A DNA stretch of 64,000 bases from the NCBI GenBank assembly GCA_002436065.1, contig DIXP01000019.1, positions 29,871 through 93,870 on the forward strand, given 5' to 3'. Under the pieces are notes generated by a model. It was not told the origin of the DNA. It made no database searches and saw only the letters and a program-made list of their open reading frames with translations. This document shows positions 15,733 to 24,042 of the stretch, piece by piece. This DNA is from Chloroflexi bacterium UBA6077 (GTDB lineage: Bacteria > Chloroflexota > UBA6077). Each line of letters starts with the position of its first letter. Position 1 is the stretch's first letter. The translations under genes and the position numbers were made by a program.

Positions 15733-16777
15733 ATTCGCCATGTACTGGGCCGCCGGCTGCGGCGGGTGCGAGATAGCGGTCCTGAACATCCACGAGAGAA
15801 TACTGGACGTGGACGCCAACTTCGAGGTGGTCTTCTGGCCGGTGGCGATGGATGCCAAGTACAGGGACGTGGAGGCGATGCCGGACGGTCACATCACCCT
15901 CACCCTGTTCAACGGTGGCATCCGCAACCAGGAGAACGAGGAGATGGCGCATCTGCTGCGCCGCAAGTCCAAGATACTGGTGGCCTTTGGCTCCTGCGCC
16001 TCCGAGGGGGGGATACCGGGGCTGGCGAACCTCACATCCCCTCAGTCGATCTTCGAGGCTGCCTACGATACCGTCTCCACCGACAATCCGGAGGGCGTCT
16101 GGCCCCAGCCCCGGTGGAGTGCGCCGGAGGGGGATCTCTCCATACCGAAGTTCGAGCCGGTGCTGAGGTCGCTGGACCAGGTGGTCCCCGTGGACTACCG
16201 GATGCCGGGCTGCCCGCCGGAGTCGCACCAGATCGCGGCCGTGGTGGATCTGGTGATCCAGGCTCTCCAGGGCGCAGCCACCCTTCCTCCGGCGGGAAGC
16301 ACGATCGGCGCCGGCGTCTCCACAGTGTGTGACGAGTGCCCGCGGGAGCGGGACGTAAAGAGGATCAAGCGGTTCATGCGGATTCAGGATCTGGCTGCCA
16401 TTGATCCGAAGCTGTGCCTGCTGGAGCAGGGTGTGCCCTGCAACGGCCCGGCCACCCGCAGCGGCTGCGGTGCCCTCTGCCCTCAGGCATCCGCCCAGTG
16501 CATCGGCTGCTACGGTCCTGCCCAGGGGGTGATCGACTATGGGGCGCGGCTGATCGCATCCTTCGCCTCTGTGATCGATGCCAACGAGCCGGATGAGATC
16601 GAGAAGGTGCTGGACACCCTGCCCGACCCGGCGGGCCAGTTCTACCGCTTCAGCCTGGCCAACTCCCTCCTGCGTCGCGGCAAATCGGGGGTCCAGGGGG
16701 CGTATCCCATGGCGGGGTTTGGGGTGTCCCCAAATCCTCCTAGAACTCATTTCAGACTGCCCGGAGGAGCAGTATGA
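15710..16777 (+). CDS. mvhG: F420-non-reducing-type [NiFe] hydrogenase small subunit
   Basis: Electron-transfer subunit of a cytosolic [NiFe] hydrogenase. The proximal cluster ligands are visible as CGGCEIAVLN, FGSCASEGGIPG and GCPPES; further cluster ligands lie in CDECPRERD and NGPATRSGCGALCPQ with CIGCYGPAQG. There is no Tat signal, so the enzyme is cytosolic. GTG 15710 is supported by GAGGAGGTG just upstream; an earlier in-frame start would add an arginine-rich leader of no known meaning. 355 residues. The stop overlaps mvhA by 4 bp. Confidence 0.94.
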   Translation: MSTSPKPRFAMYWAAGCGGCEIAVLNIHERILDVDANFEVVFWPVAMDAKYRDVEAMPDGHITLTLFNGGIRNQENEEMAHLLRRKSKILVAFGSCASEGGIPGLANLTSPQSIFEAAYDTVSTDNPEGVWPQPRWSAPEGDLSIPKFEPVLRSLDQVVPVDYRMPGCPPESHQIAAVVDLVIQALQGAATLPPAGSTIGAGVSTVCDECPRERDVKRIKRFMRIQDLAAIDPKLCLLEQGVPCNGPATRSGCGALCPQASAQCIGCYGPAQGVIDYGARLIASFASVIDANEPDEIEKVLDTLPDPAGQFYRFSLANSLLRRGKSGVQGAYPMAGFGVSPNPPRTHFRLPGGAV

Positions 16778-18270
16778 CGAGGATAACGATTGATCCGATC
16801 ACCAGGCTGGAGGGCCACGGCAAGATAGAGATCTTCCTGGACGAAGAGGGCAACGTGGCCAACAGCTACTTCCAGATCCCCGAGCTGCGGGGCTTCGAGC
16901 GCTTCTGCGTGGGCAGGCCGGTGGAGGAGATGCCGCTGCTCACCAGCCGCATCTGCGGGGTGTGCCCGGAGGCCCACCATATGGCGGCCGCCAAGGCGGC
17001 CGACGCGGTCTACCACGTCGATCCCCCGCCTGCAGCCAAGAAGCTGAGGGAGCTGCTGTACAGCGCCTTCTACGTGACGGACCACGCTACCCACTTCTAT
17101 GCGCTGGGAGGGCCCGACTTCGTGATGGGGCCGGACGCCCCCGTGGCCGAGCGCAACATCCTGGGCGTCATCCACAAGGTGGGGCTGGAGATCGGCGGCA
17201 AGGTGATCCAGGCGCGCAAGTACGGCCACGCCGTGGTCGAGATGATCGGCGGGCGGAAGGTCCATCCCTGTACCTCCATCCCAGGCGGCCTCACCAAGGG
17301 GATCACCGAGGAGCAGCGGCAGGAGATCGAGAAGATGGGCCGGTGGGCAGTGGAGTTCGCCCGGTTCACCCTGAAGCTGTTCGACGACATCGTGCTGGGC
17401 AACAAAGCCTACCTGGACCTGATCCTGGGGGATATCTACACCCACCGTACCTATTACATCGGGATGGTGGATGGCGACAACAGGGTCAACTTCTACGATG
17501 GCACCATCAGCGTGGTCGCGCCCGACGGTGAACGGGTCGGCAAATACCATCCCAGCGAATACACCGATTGGATTGCCGAGCGCGTGGAGCCCTGGAGCTA
17601 CCTGAAGTTCCCATACCTGAAAAAGGTGGGCTGGAAGGGGTTTGAGGATGGTAAGGACTCCGGGGTGTACTGCGCCACCCCCCTTTCGCGGCTGAACGCC
17701 GCGGATAGGATGGCAACCCCGCTGGCGCAGGAGGAGTACGAGCGGTTCTACAACACCCTCGTGGATGAGCAGCCGAGGTCGCCCGACGGCGCGCCCACCC
17801 GGAAGGTGGTGCACCAGCGGCTGGCGACCCACTGGGCGCGGCTGGTGGAGCTGCTGTACGCTGCCGAGAGGTGGGTGGAGCTGGCAACCGATCCCGAGAT
17901 CACCTCGGACAGGATCCACGCCGTCCCAACCGAGAAGCCCATAGAGGGGGTGGGGTGCGTGGAGGCGCCAAGGGGTACCCTCACCCACCACTACTGGACG
18001 GACGAGCGCGGGCTGCTGACCCGCGTGAACCTGATCGTGGGGACGACCAACAACTACGCGCCTATCAGTATGTCGATCAAGAAGGCGGCCGAGAGCCTGA
18101 TCCGCAGCGGCACGGTGGTGACCGAGGGGCTGCTAAACCAGGTGGAGATGGCCTTCCGGGCCTACGACCCCTGTCTTGGCTGTGCGACCCACTCCCTGCC
18201 GGGCCAGATGCCGCTGGAGGTGACGATCCGCGATGCCCAGGGCCAGCCGGTGCGGGTGTTGAGGCGGTAG
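16774..18270 (+). CDS. mvhA: F420-non-reducing-type [NiFe] hydrogenase large subunit
   Basis: Catalytic nickel-iron subunit oxidising H2. The L1 motif RICGVCPEAHH gives C61 and C64; the L2 motif DPCLGCATH (about 465-473) gives the second cysteine pair. All four Ni-Fe ligands are intact, so the active site should assemble. A 25-residue C-terminal extension follows the L2 histidine, the kind of tail removed by a maturation endopeptidase, and such a protease is encoded next. This argues for a real hydrogenase and not a Complex I-like relic. 498 residues. Confidence 0.95.
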   Translation: MTRITIDPITRLEGHGKIEIFLDEEGNVANSYFQIPELRGFERFCVGRPVEEMPLLTSRICGVCPEAHHMAAAKAADAVYHVDPPPAAKKLRELLYSAFYVTDHATHFYALGGPDFVMGPDAPVAERNILGVIHKVGLEIGGKVIQARKYGHAVVEMIGGRKVHPCTSIPGGLTKGITEEQRQEIEKMGRWAVEFARFTLKLFDDIVLGNKAYLDLILGDIYTHRTYYIGMVDGDNRVNFYDGTISVVAPDGERVGKYHPSEYTDWIAERVEPWSYLKFPYLKKVGWKGFEDGKDSGVYCATPLSRLNAADRMATPLAQEEYERFYNTLVDEQPRSPDGAPTRKVVHQRLATHWARLVELLYAAERWVELATDPEITSDRIHAVPTEKPIEGVGCVEAPRGTLTHHYWTDERGLLTRVNLIVGTTNNYAPISMSIKKAAESLIRSGTVVTEGLLNQVEMAFRAYDPCLGCATHSLPGQMPLEVTIRDAQGQPVRVLRR

Positions 18271-18280
18271 GGACTCCAAT

Positions 18281-18889
18281 ATGATTATGCCAGATAACGC
18301 ACCCAGTGAAGATGCCCCTCCCACCCTGGTGGTCGGGTTGGGTAACCCGCTCCTCGGCGACGACGGCGTGGGCTGGCGCGTCGCCGAGGAGGTCCAGCGC
18401 GCCCTCCAGGGATCGGAGCGACCGGTTGAGGTGGACTGCCTATCCGTAGGGGGGCTAGGGCTGATGGAGAGGATGGCCGGCCACGACCGCGTCATCCTGA
18501 TCGATGCGATGGCTGGCGGGAGTCGGCCGCCCGGCACCCTCTACCGTCTCCTGCTGGAGGATCTGCCGGATCCAGGCGCGGGACACCTCGCCTCGGCCCA
18601 CGATACGACCCTTCAGACGGCGATGCAGGTGGGGCGCGTCCTGGAGGTGCCCCTGCCCCGAGAGGTGTGGGTTGTGGGGGTGGAGGCCCACGTGACCTAC
18701 GAGTTCGCCGAGGGCCTCAGCCCGTCGGTGTCCGAGGCGGTGGGGCCCGCCGCTCGCCTGGTCCTGGAGCTGTTGGACCGGGACTGCCACGGTATCCCGA
18801 AACAGTTTACACAAGGGGGACTGCCATGGTTTCACCCGAACTGCTGCGGCGCCACCCGTTTTTCGCCCACCTGGACGACGCCCAGGTAA
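18281..18889 (+). CDS. [NiFe] hydrogenase maturation endopeptidase (HycI/HoxW type)
   Basis: Protease that clips the C-terminal tail from the nickel-loaded large subunit. The start of the fold, VVGLGNPLLGDDGVG, contains the conserved nickel-sensing acidic residue (GDDG). The middle holds the ILIDAM acidic motif and an SAHD equivalent to the usual His motif. It starts 10 bp after mvhA, so it is in the same operon and probably specific for MvhA. The last 64 bp overlap the next gene in another frame, and the C-terminal ~20 residues (cysteine and tryptophan rich) look like by-products of that overlap. Confidence 0.92.
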   Translation: MIMPDNAPSEDAPPTLVVGLGNPLLGDDGVGWRVAEEVQRALQGSERPVEVDCLSVGGLGLMERMAGHDRVILIDAMAGGSRPPGTLYRLLLEDLPDPGAGHLASAHDTTLQTAMQVGRVLEVPLPREVWVVGVEAHVTYEFAEGLSPSVSEAVGPAARLVLELLDRDCHGIPKQFTQGGLPWFHPNCCGATRFSPTWTTPR

Positions 18890-19293
18890 GGGCCATTGCC
18901 ATGCTGACCTCCGATGTGTCGCTTCCGGGGGGAGTCACGGCCTGCGAGATAGGGGCCGAGGCCGACCATCTCTACTTCCTGGTTGAGGGCAGCGTGGACC
19001 TCTACTTCGTCGTGGGCGACCCGGCCGAGCCTGAGAGCCGCCGAGAGTTCTTCATCACGGCCGTGAACCCCGGCGAGCCCTTCGGCATTTCCGGCGTGGT
19101 CGAGCCCTACATCTACACGGCCACGGTGAAGACTAGCGAGCCGAGCCGCATCCTGAAGATGGAGGCAGCGGGTTTGCGCGCCCTCTGCGAGCTGGACCCA
19201 CGGATGTCGTGCTACCTGATGCGCCAGGTGGCCAAGGCAGCCCTGGTGCGGCTGCAGTACACCCAGGTCCAGCTCGCCGCTGCCAGGGCGTAG
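18826..19293 (+). CDS. Cyclic-nucleotide-binding-fold protein without effector domain
   Basis: A 155-residue stand-alone cNMP-binding beta-roll (CAP family sensor) with no helix-turn-helix. Typical pieces are LLRRHPFFAHLDDAQVRAIA, GAEADHLYFLVEGSVDLYF and GEPFGISGVV. The canonical phosphate-binding cassette (FGE-x-A followed by R-x-A) is altered to FGISGVVEPYIYTATV, lacking the Glu and Arg contacts, so true cAMP binding is doubtful. ATG 18826 follows AAGGGGGA. The gene starts inside the maturation protease gene, implying translational coupling with the hydrogenase cluster; role unknown. Confidence 0.8.
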   Translation: MVSPELLRRHPFFAHLDDAQVRAIAMLTSDVSLPGGVTACEIGAEADHLYFLVEGSVDLYFVVGDPAEPESRREFFITAVNPGEPFGISGVVEPYIYTATVKTSEPSRILKMEAAGLRALCELDPRMSCYLMRQVAKAALVRLQYTQVQLAAARA

Positions 19294-19408
19294 CCGATCC
19301 TCTGTTCAAACGGTACAGATGGTGGTGTTGCACCGCACGATGATCCTGGTGAAGGTGCGGTAGGGGCCGGGAGAGCCGCCGGCCCCGCGGCGATGTGGTC
19401 TCGAAAGG
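19294..19408. other. Convergent gap after the hdr-mvh cluster
   Basis: Non-coding 115 bp between the cNMP-fold gene and the convergent zinc-ribbon gene. GC-rich imperfect repeats (GGGGCCGGGAGAGCCGCCGG) could form a terminator, but no clean stem plus T-run is visible. Confidence 0.3.
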
Positions 19409-20146
19409 CTACCCGACCTTTGTGCCGCACTCCGGGCAGAACTTGGCGCCCTTGATCTCCGCGCCGCAGTTGGCGCATTTCGTTGGAGCAGTCTCGATCT
19501 TGGTGCCGCATTCGGGGCAGAACTTGCCGCCCTTCGCGTCGGTGCCGCAGGCGGGGCACTTGGCCGCGGGTACGGGCTGGATCATGGTGCTGCCACACTC
19601 GGAGCAGAACTTGGTGCCGGCCGGCGCGGTGGTGCAGCCCTTGGGGCATCTTGCCAGGCCGGTGCTTGCCTGCTTCACTGCTTCGCTGGCCTGCTTGACT
19701 ACGTCCCCCAGGCCGAAGACGCTGGCGATGCCCTTGATCATCGCTCCTGCATGCTCGCCCTCTGCTTCCGCGATCTCCGTTCCCCGAGGGCTGTCATCGG
19801 TGCAGAAGCCTGACTTGGGATCCCAGCAGGAGGGGCAGCAGAGCTGGCCGCACGTAGGGCACTCGTGGTAGCGGTCCTGTACCTGCTCCCAGTGCTGCTG
19901 TAATTCCTGTGGACTGAGGTGGTATGTGTAGCGCTGGTCTTCCCCCACCACATTGTCGGCGATGGCCCGGCCAAAGAGTGGTATGCCCCGCAGAGCGCCT
20001 CCGAGGGCATCCTTGCCGATATCCTTGGCAATCGTGCCCCCAATGTCGGGCTGGGTCCGGACTTCCCTTGAACACTTCTCGCAATAGAACACCACGTAGG
20101 GACCAGAGCCATCGTTTCGGATGTCGTAGCTGTTGGGCAAGCGCAT
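19409..20146 (-). CDS. Multi-zinc-ribbon protein of unknown function
   Basis: 245 residues with at least five CxxC-type knuckles. The N-terminal part has YCEKCSRE and ECPTCGQLCCPSC. A middle part with low-complexity helices (GDVVKQASEAVKQAS) follows. The C-terminal third is a run of zinc ribbons: CPKGC, FCSECGS, CPACGTDAKGGKFCPECG and CANCGAEIKGAKFCPECG. These look like double zinc ribbon modules used for protein or nucleic acid binding. ATG 20146 is chosen over 20209 because of GGGAGGAGA upstream. Function not recognised. Confidence 0.8.
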   Translation of the reverse strand: MRLPNSYDIRNDGSGPYVVFYCEKCSREVRTQPDIGGTIAKDIGKDALGGALRGIPLFGRAIADNVVGEDQRYTYHLSPQELQQHWEQVQDRYHECPTCGQLCCPSCWDPKSGFCTDDSPRGTEIAEAEGEHAGAMIKGIASVFGLGDVVKQASEAVKQASTGLARCPKGCTTAPAGTKFCSECGSTMIQPVPAAKCPACGTDAKGGKFCPECGTKIETAPTKCANCGAEIKGAKFCPECGTKVG

Positions 20147-20266
20147 CTCGACCAATCTCCTCCCAGGAACCTTCACGGCACGGGGGTCTGGACACCCCGT
20201 GTCCTCCACAATGATGGGGACAGACTAGGGAACGGGCATGCCGCTGTCAATACCGTTCGAGCATCA

Positions 20267-20312
20267 AACAGGGCCGTAACGCCAGGCTATTGCCTGGCGT
20301 TACGGCCCTGTT
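20267..20312 (-). terminator. Strong intrinsic-type terminator hairpin after hpf
   Basis: Perfect 21-bp stem (20267-20287 with 20292-20312) and a 4-nt TATT loop, 30 bp beyond the hpf stop. Only a short T-run (TTT) follows on the minus strand. It separates hpf from the zinc-ribbon gene. Confidence 0.8.
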
Positions 20313-20341
20313 CTGGCCTTGGGCAGCCTAACGCGTTGCGC

Positions 20342-20794
20342 CTAGGCTGCCCTGCGCGTCTGGCCGCGTCCTCGCTGTTGCTCTGTCCGCTGTCGCACCT
20401 CATCCTGGATGTCCAGCAGCTCGTCCTCGTCCACGGCTACCGTCTCGCGAATAGTCTCGCTCGGGCGGTCATGCCGCTTCCAGTAGGTTTCGTTGCGCTT
20501 CTGGGACAGGAGGTGCTTGACCTGCCTCTCCAACTCCGAGGCCACGTCGATCAGGCCGGTCTCCAGCTTCTCAGCGCTGGATCTGGCGTAGCAGACGTCG
20601 CCCGGCAGCTCCAACACGACCCGAACGTTGTAGTACTCGTGGCTGACCGGCAGCCGCCGGAGGGTTACCCTCGCGATGATCGAGTCTGGAGGGTAGTCCG
20701 TGAGGAGATGCTCCACTACCTCCATCTTCGTCCGGACCAGAGGTTCCATGCCCTCGCTGCAATCCATGTCCTTGCAGTAGATCTGATAGTACAT
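20342..20794 (-). CDS. hpf: Ribosome hibernation promoting factor-like protein (S30AE, short form)
   Basis: 150-residue protein resembling HPF/RaiA: N-terminal MYYQIYCKDMDCSEGMEPLV matches the beta-alpha start of S30AE domains, followed by a KMEVVEHLL helix and the VVLELPGDVCYARS strands. Such proteins bind the 30S decoding centre and keep ribosomes inactive in stationary phase. There is no long-form dimerisation domain; instead a charged glutamine/arginine tail. Sequence is divergent, so the call rests on pattern and length. Last gene of a BON-BCAM0308-HPF unit (12-bp gap). Confidence 0.7.
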   Translation of the reverse strand: MYYQIYCKDMDCSEGMEPLVRTKMEVVEHLLTDYPPDSIIARVTLRRLPVSHEYYNVRVVLELPGDVCYARSSAEKLETGLIDVASELERQVKHLLSQKRNETYWKRHDRPSETIRETVAVDEDELLDIQDEVRQRTEQQRGRGQTRRAA

Positions 20795-20806
20795 ATTGTC
20801 TCGCTC

Positions 20807-21388
20807 TCAATCCCGTGCCCATCGCACTCGGGTGAAGTTTTCGTAGGGCAGCCGTTGGACGGTGAGGCGCCCCTTGAAGGCGCTTTTCAACCCCGCGCCG
20901 ATCCGGCGAGCGAGGGATTGGCTGGTGGTGAGGATGTAGATCTGGTCCTCCCGATCCTGCACGGCCGCCAGGCGAGCCATGGGGTTGTTTGCCATGGCTC
21001 GCTGCTCTTCGTTCCGGATGAAGTTGAGCAGCTCGTCCTTGTGGTCCTTCATCCAGCTCCCCTTCAGTACGATCTCGCCGTCGTACATCTGGCGCTGGAT
21101 CCGTGTATCAGCAGGGCATAACTGGACCCGCACCTTGGGGTCGCGGCGTAGCCGCTGGTACTCCTTCTCATCCAGGACCCAGCGCTTCCCATCGGAGATG
21201 GAATGACAGACCGGGCAGACCATAGTCACCGGCGCTGCGCCGGGGCTCTCGTACCTCCTGAGCGGAAACTCCATCTGGTGGCCGTCTCCCTGGATGGACC
21301 ACTGGGTATCGTGCCAGGTAGGATGCACCCGGCCGGGCAGGATGGCCTTGGTCCCTGGCCTGACAATAGGAGAGCGTACTCTGCGCAT
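20807..21388 (-). CDS. BCAM0308-like zinc-binding protein
   Basis: 193 residues with a CPVCHSISDGKRW knuckle near residue 61 and a later LCPADTRIQRQMYDGEIVLKG block, followed by IYILTTSQSLARRIGAGL and KGRLTVQRLPYE. This arrangement (one or two Cys pairs, a GxVxLxGxW strand, TT-x-x-LARRIG-x-A) is that of the BCAM0308 family, which resembles the N-terminal part of NMD3 but has no defined bacterial function. ATG 21388 follows GGGGAGGT. It starts 2 bp after the BON gene stop and precedes hpf, so a link to ribosome dormancy is an inference. Confidence 0.7.
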   Translation of the reverse strand: MRRVRSPIVRPGTKAILPGRVHPTWHDTQWSIQGDGHQMEFPLRRYESPGAAPVTMVCPVCHSISDGKRWVLDEKEYQRLRRDPKVRVQLCPADTRIQRQMYDGEIVLKGSWMKDHKDELLNFIRNEEQRAMANNPMARLAAVQDREDQIYILTTSQSLARRIGAGLKSAFKGRLTVQRLPYENFTRVRWARD

Positions 21389-21390
21389 GG

Positions 21391-22230
21391 TTACCTCCCC
21401 GATGAGAGTTGGGTTCGCGACTGCCAATCCCGGAACAGGGCGGGCTCCACCTCTAGTTTGTCCCGAATTCCGCGCACCCCGGCGATGTCGGCGATGACCC
21501 GTCTCAGGTTGCGGCGGTCCTTCAGCGACCTCACCTTCCCGGAAACCCTGACTATCCCCTCGTTCACTCGCACCTCTTTGTCCAACAGCACCAGGTCATT
21601 CGCGGCCAGGGTCCGGGTAACCAGGCTCTGCAGGTCCAAGCGATCGATGTCCTCGGGCGCCTTGATCTTGATGCTGTTGACGACGTCCCGAATTCCCCGC
21701 ACGCTCCCCGCGGCTCTCACGGCTTGCTCCGTCATCGGCAGGCTGTCTGTGGAACCGACCAGCCGGGCGATGCCGTGGCTTACCTTGGCGCCCACCCACT
21801 CGAAGCCCGAGCCGTCCAACTTCTCCCGGACCAAGCGGTCCAGATCCTCGTCGCTCAGGTAGCTGTCAACCCCCACGGTCAATGCGTTCTCAATGGATCG
21901 AACTCCGGGGATGCCCTCAACCAACTCCTCCACTGCCATCCGTTGGGCCGCGGAATCGACCAGCCCGCTGATGGTTGCGTTGTGCCCCTCGATCTTCACG
22001 GTGATCCGATCGTAAAGGCCGTCACCCAGGTCGACCCTACCGTCTGCTGCCAGGGCTCTTAGGGCGTGGCCGGCCAGTTCCTGATCGGCGAGGCTGCTGC
22101 CCAGATCCCTATCAGCCAGCCTGGAGTCGTCGAGGGACGCCTTCTCACTGGCGTCCTTGAGAGTCGAACTTGTGGACGGAAATGCCTCTTCGGCCCTGTC
22201 TTTCCTCTTCCGCTCTTTTGATGGCTCCAT
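21391..22230 (-). CDS. Triple BON-domain protein (second copy)
   Basis: 279 residues: a charged, disordered N-terminus (about 1-50) followed by three BON-like domains, each with a V-x-x-G-x-x-x-L/I-x-G-x-V core, e.g. ITVKIEGHNATISGLV and EVRVNEGIVRVSGKV. No signal peptide. It differs from the 10073-10762 copy by its long hydrophilic leader. ATG 22230 is 8 nt after AGGAGG. First gene of a tight three-gene unit with the BCAM0308-like gene and hpf; BON proteins and HPF are both typical of stress or dormancy regulons. Confidence 0.8.
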   Translation of the reverse strand: MEPSKERKRKDRAEEAFPSTSSTLKDASEKASLDDSRLADRDLGSSLADQELAGHALRALAADGRVDLGDGLYDRITVKIEGHNATISGLVDSAAQRMAVEELVEGIPGVRSIENALTVGVDSYLSDEDLDRLVREKLDGSGFEWVGAKVSHGIARLVGSTDSLPMTEQAVRAAGSVRGIRDVVNSIKIKAPEDIDRLDLQSLVTRTLAANDLVLLDKEVRVNEGIVRVSGKVRSLKDRRNLRRVIADIAGVRGIRDKLEVEPALFRDWQSRTQLSSGR

Positions 22231-22292
22231 CCTCGAGCCTCCTTGCATCAGCGAATGGCTGGGGTCGGGCAAGATCTGTACCCGGCAGGAGG

Positions 22293-22475
22293 GCGACGGG
22301 GGCCGGGGGGCCGGGGGACGGACGCTCCCTCTCCCACCGCAGTGGGAGAGGATCGGGGTGAGGGGCTCGTTTGGTCGATTCCCAGGTTCCCCCTCACCCT
22401 GACCCTCTCCCTCAGGGAGAGGGGATTGACCACTCCCCCTTCCCGCGCCGGGAAGGGGGGCAGGGGGGTTAGGTC
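22293..22475. repeat. REP-like cluster between the BON gene and pdhC
   Basis: At least three modules of the dispersed palindrome family: a CCTCTCCCACCGCAGTGGGA hairpin near 22327-22350, a CCCTCACCCTGACCCTCTCC module with its GGAGAGGGG arm near 22390-22425, and a CCTTCCCGCGCCGGGAAGGG module ending in GGGGGGTTAGG near 22437-22472. These mirror the cluster at 6209-6361 in reverse orientation. The cluster fills the whole gap. Confidence 0.85.
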
Positions 22476-22481
22476 CGCAGT

Positions 22482-23849
22482 CTACATCAGCAGCCTTGCC
22501 GGGCTTTCCAGTAGCTTCTTGATCTCCATTAAGAACCGACCGGCGTCGGCCCCATTGGCCACTCGGTGGTCCATGGACAGGGTAACCTTCATGGTGTGGG
22601 CCACGCCCAGGGCACCGTCCTTGACCATCGGCCGTAGCGCCACTGCGCCCACCGCCAGGATGGCAGCCTGGGGAGGGTTGATAATGGCCGAGAACTCCTC
22701 CACTCCCAGCATGCCCATGTTGCTGATGGTGAAGGTGCCGCCGCTGTAGTCCTCAACACGGAGCTTCCCTTCCCTGGTGCGCGCTGCCAGGTCTCGCGAC
22801 TCCCGAGCTATCTCAAGGAGCGATTTGCGGTCGCAATCCCGAATGACGGGAGCGATCAATCCCTCCTCCAGTGCTATGGCCATTCCCAGGTTGATCTCTT
22901 TGTAGAGGGTCACCTTGCCCTCGTCGTAGGATGCGTTCATCTTGGGGTGCTTTGTCAGCGCCTGGGCCGTGGCCTTGGTGACGAAGTCGTTGAAGGAGAT
23001 CCTCTCCTCTTTGGGCACTCCCTCGTTGAGCTCTTCCCGAAGATCCACCACCCGCGACATCTCTATCTCGACAGTGGCGTAGAAGTGGGGGATGGTGCGC
23101 TTACTGTCGGACATGTGGCGGGCGATGGCTTGGCCCATGCGCGTCAGCTCCCTGGTTTCCGACGCCACACCGGTGGTAGGGGCCGCGGGAGCGGCTTCGG
23201 CCCGTGCCGCGGGCGCTTCGGGCTGGGCCACCGGCTGTCCCGGTTCGGCCGTTGGAGGGGCGCTCGGGACTTTTGCGGACGGTGCCGGAGCCCGGCGTTC
23301 CTCCGCGCCTACCTGGCGCTTGGCCGCCTCTGTCAGGAACCTCTCCACATCCTCCTTGGTTATTCGACCCCCTGGGCCGCTCCCTGGAACCTCGCTTAGC
23401 TCAACCCCTTGCTCCTGGGCCAGCCGACGCGCCACGGGGGATGCCCTCACCCGTTCCCCTTCCTCCTCCGGCTCAGCCCTCTCGGTCTCCGGACGCATTT
23501 CGGGGCCGCGCCCCAGCACCTCCTCCGGGGGGGCTTCGGCCCCCTCTCCCGCGCCCACCGCCTGAGCGGGGAATGCCTCGGCAGGGCTCACCTTGACCGG
23601 TTCCTCCCCCGGCTCGCCGATCTGGGCGATCGGCTGGCCCACGGGTGCAGTCTCCCCTTCGGCGATCAGGATCTTCTGCAGCTTTCCCGAGGCGAACGCC
23701 TCGATCTGTATGTTGACCTTGTCCGTTTCGATCTCAGCGACGGGCTCGCCCTTCTGGACCTGATCGCCCTCGTGCTTGAGCCAGCGGACGATCTTGCCTT
23801 CGGTCATGTCGTAGCCCATCTTGGGCATGACTACGGTAGTCGCGGGCAC
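22482..23849 (-). CDS. pdhC: Pyruvate/2-oxoacid dehydrogenase E2 (dihydrolipoamide acyltransferase)
   Basis: Core acyltransferase of a 2-oxoacid dehydrogenase complex. Order: one N-terminal lipoyl domain (lipoylated Lys in EIETDKVNI, about 44), a Pro/Ala/Glu-rich linker, a peripheral-subunit-binding domain (VRASPVARRLAQEQGVE), a second Ala/Pro linker and the catalytic domain. The active-site stretch reads DHRVANGADAGRFL: the His is kept, but the Asp of the usual HxxxDG is Asn. The start is GTG 23849 preceded by GGGAGG. 455 residues. No E3 (lipoamide dehydrogenase) gene is in the window. Confidence 0.95.
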   Translation of the reverse strand: MPATTVVMPKMGYDMTEGKIVRWLKHEGDQVQKGEPVAEIETDKVNIQIEAFASGKLQKILIAEGETAPVGQPIAQIGEPGEEPVKVSPAEAFPAQAVGAGEGAEAPPEEVLGRGPEMRPETERAEPEEEGERVRASPVARRLAQEQGVELSEVPGSGPGGRITKEDVERFLTEAAKRQVGAEERRAPAPSAKVPSAPPTAEPGQPVAQPEAPAARAEAAPAAPTTGVASETRELTRMGQAIARHMSDSKRTIPHFYATVEIEMSRVVDLREELNEGVPKEERISFNDFVTKATAQALTKHPKMNASYDEGKVTLYKEINLGMAIALEEGLIAPVIRDCDRKSLLEIARESRDLAARTREGKLRVEDYSGGTFTISNMGMLGVEEFSAIINPPQAAILAVGAVALRPMVKDGALGVAHTMKVTLSMDHRVANGADAGRFLMEIKKLLESPARLLM

Positions 23850-23862
23850 CGGAACCTCCCAT

Positions 23863-24042
<180 letters not shown>

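Noticed and set aside
13405..15858. An 817-codon open frame antisense to hdrA and mvhD
   Set aside because: It mirrors the codon bias of a GC-rich gene on the other strand; the protein is low-complexity His/Leu/Gly-rich and has no motif, whereas the plus-strand HdrA and MvhD are unmistakable.
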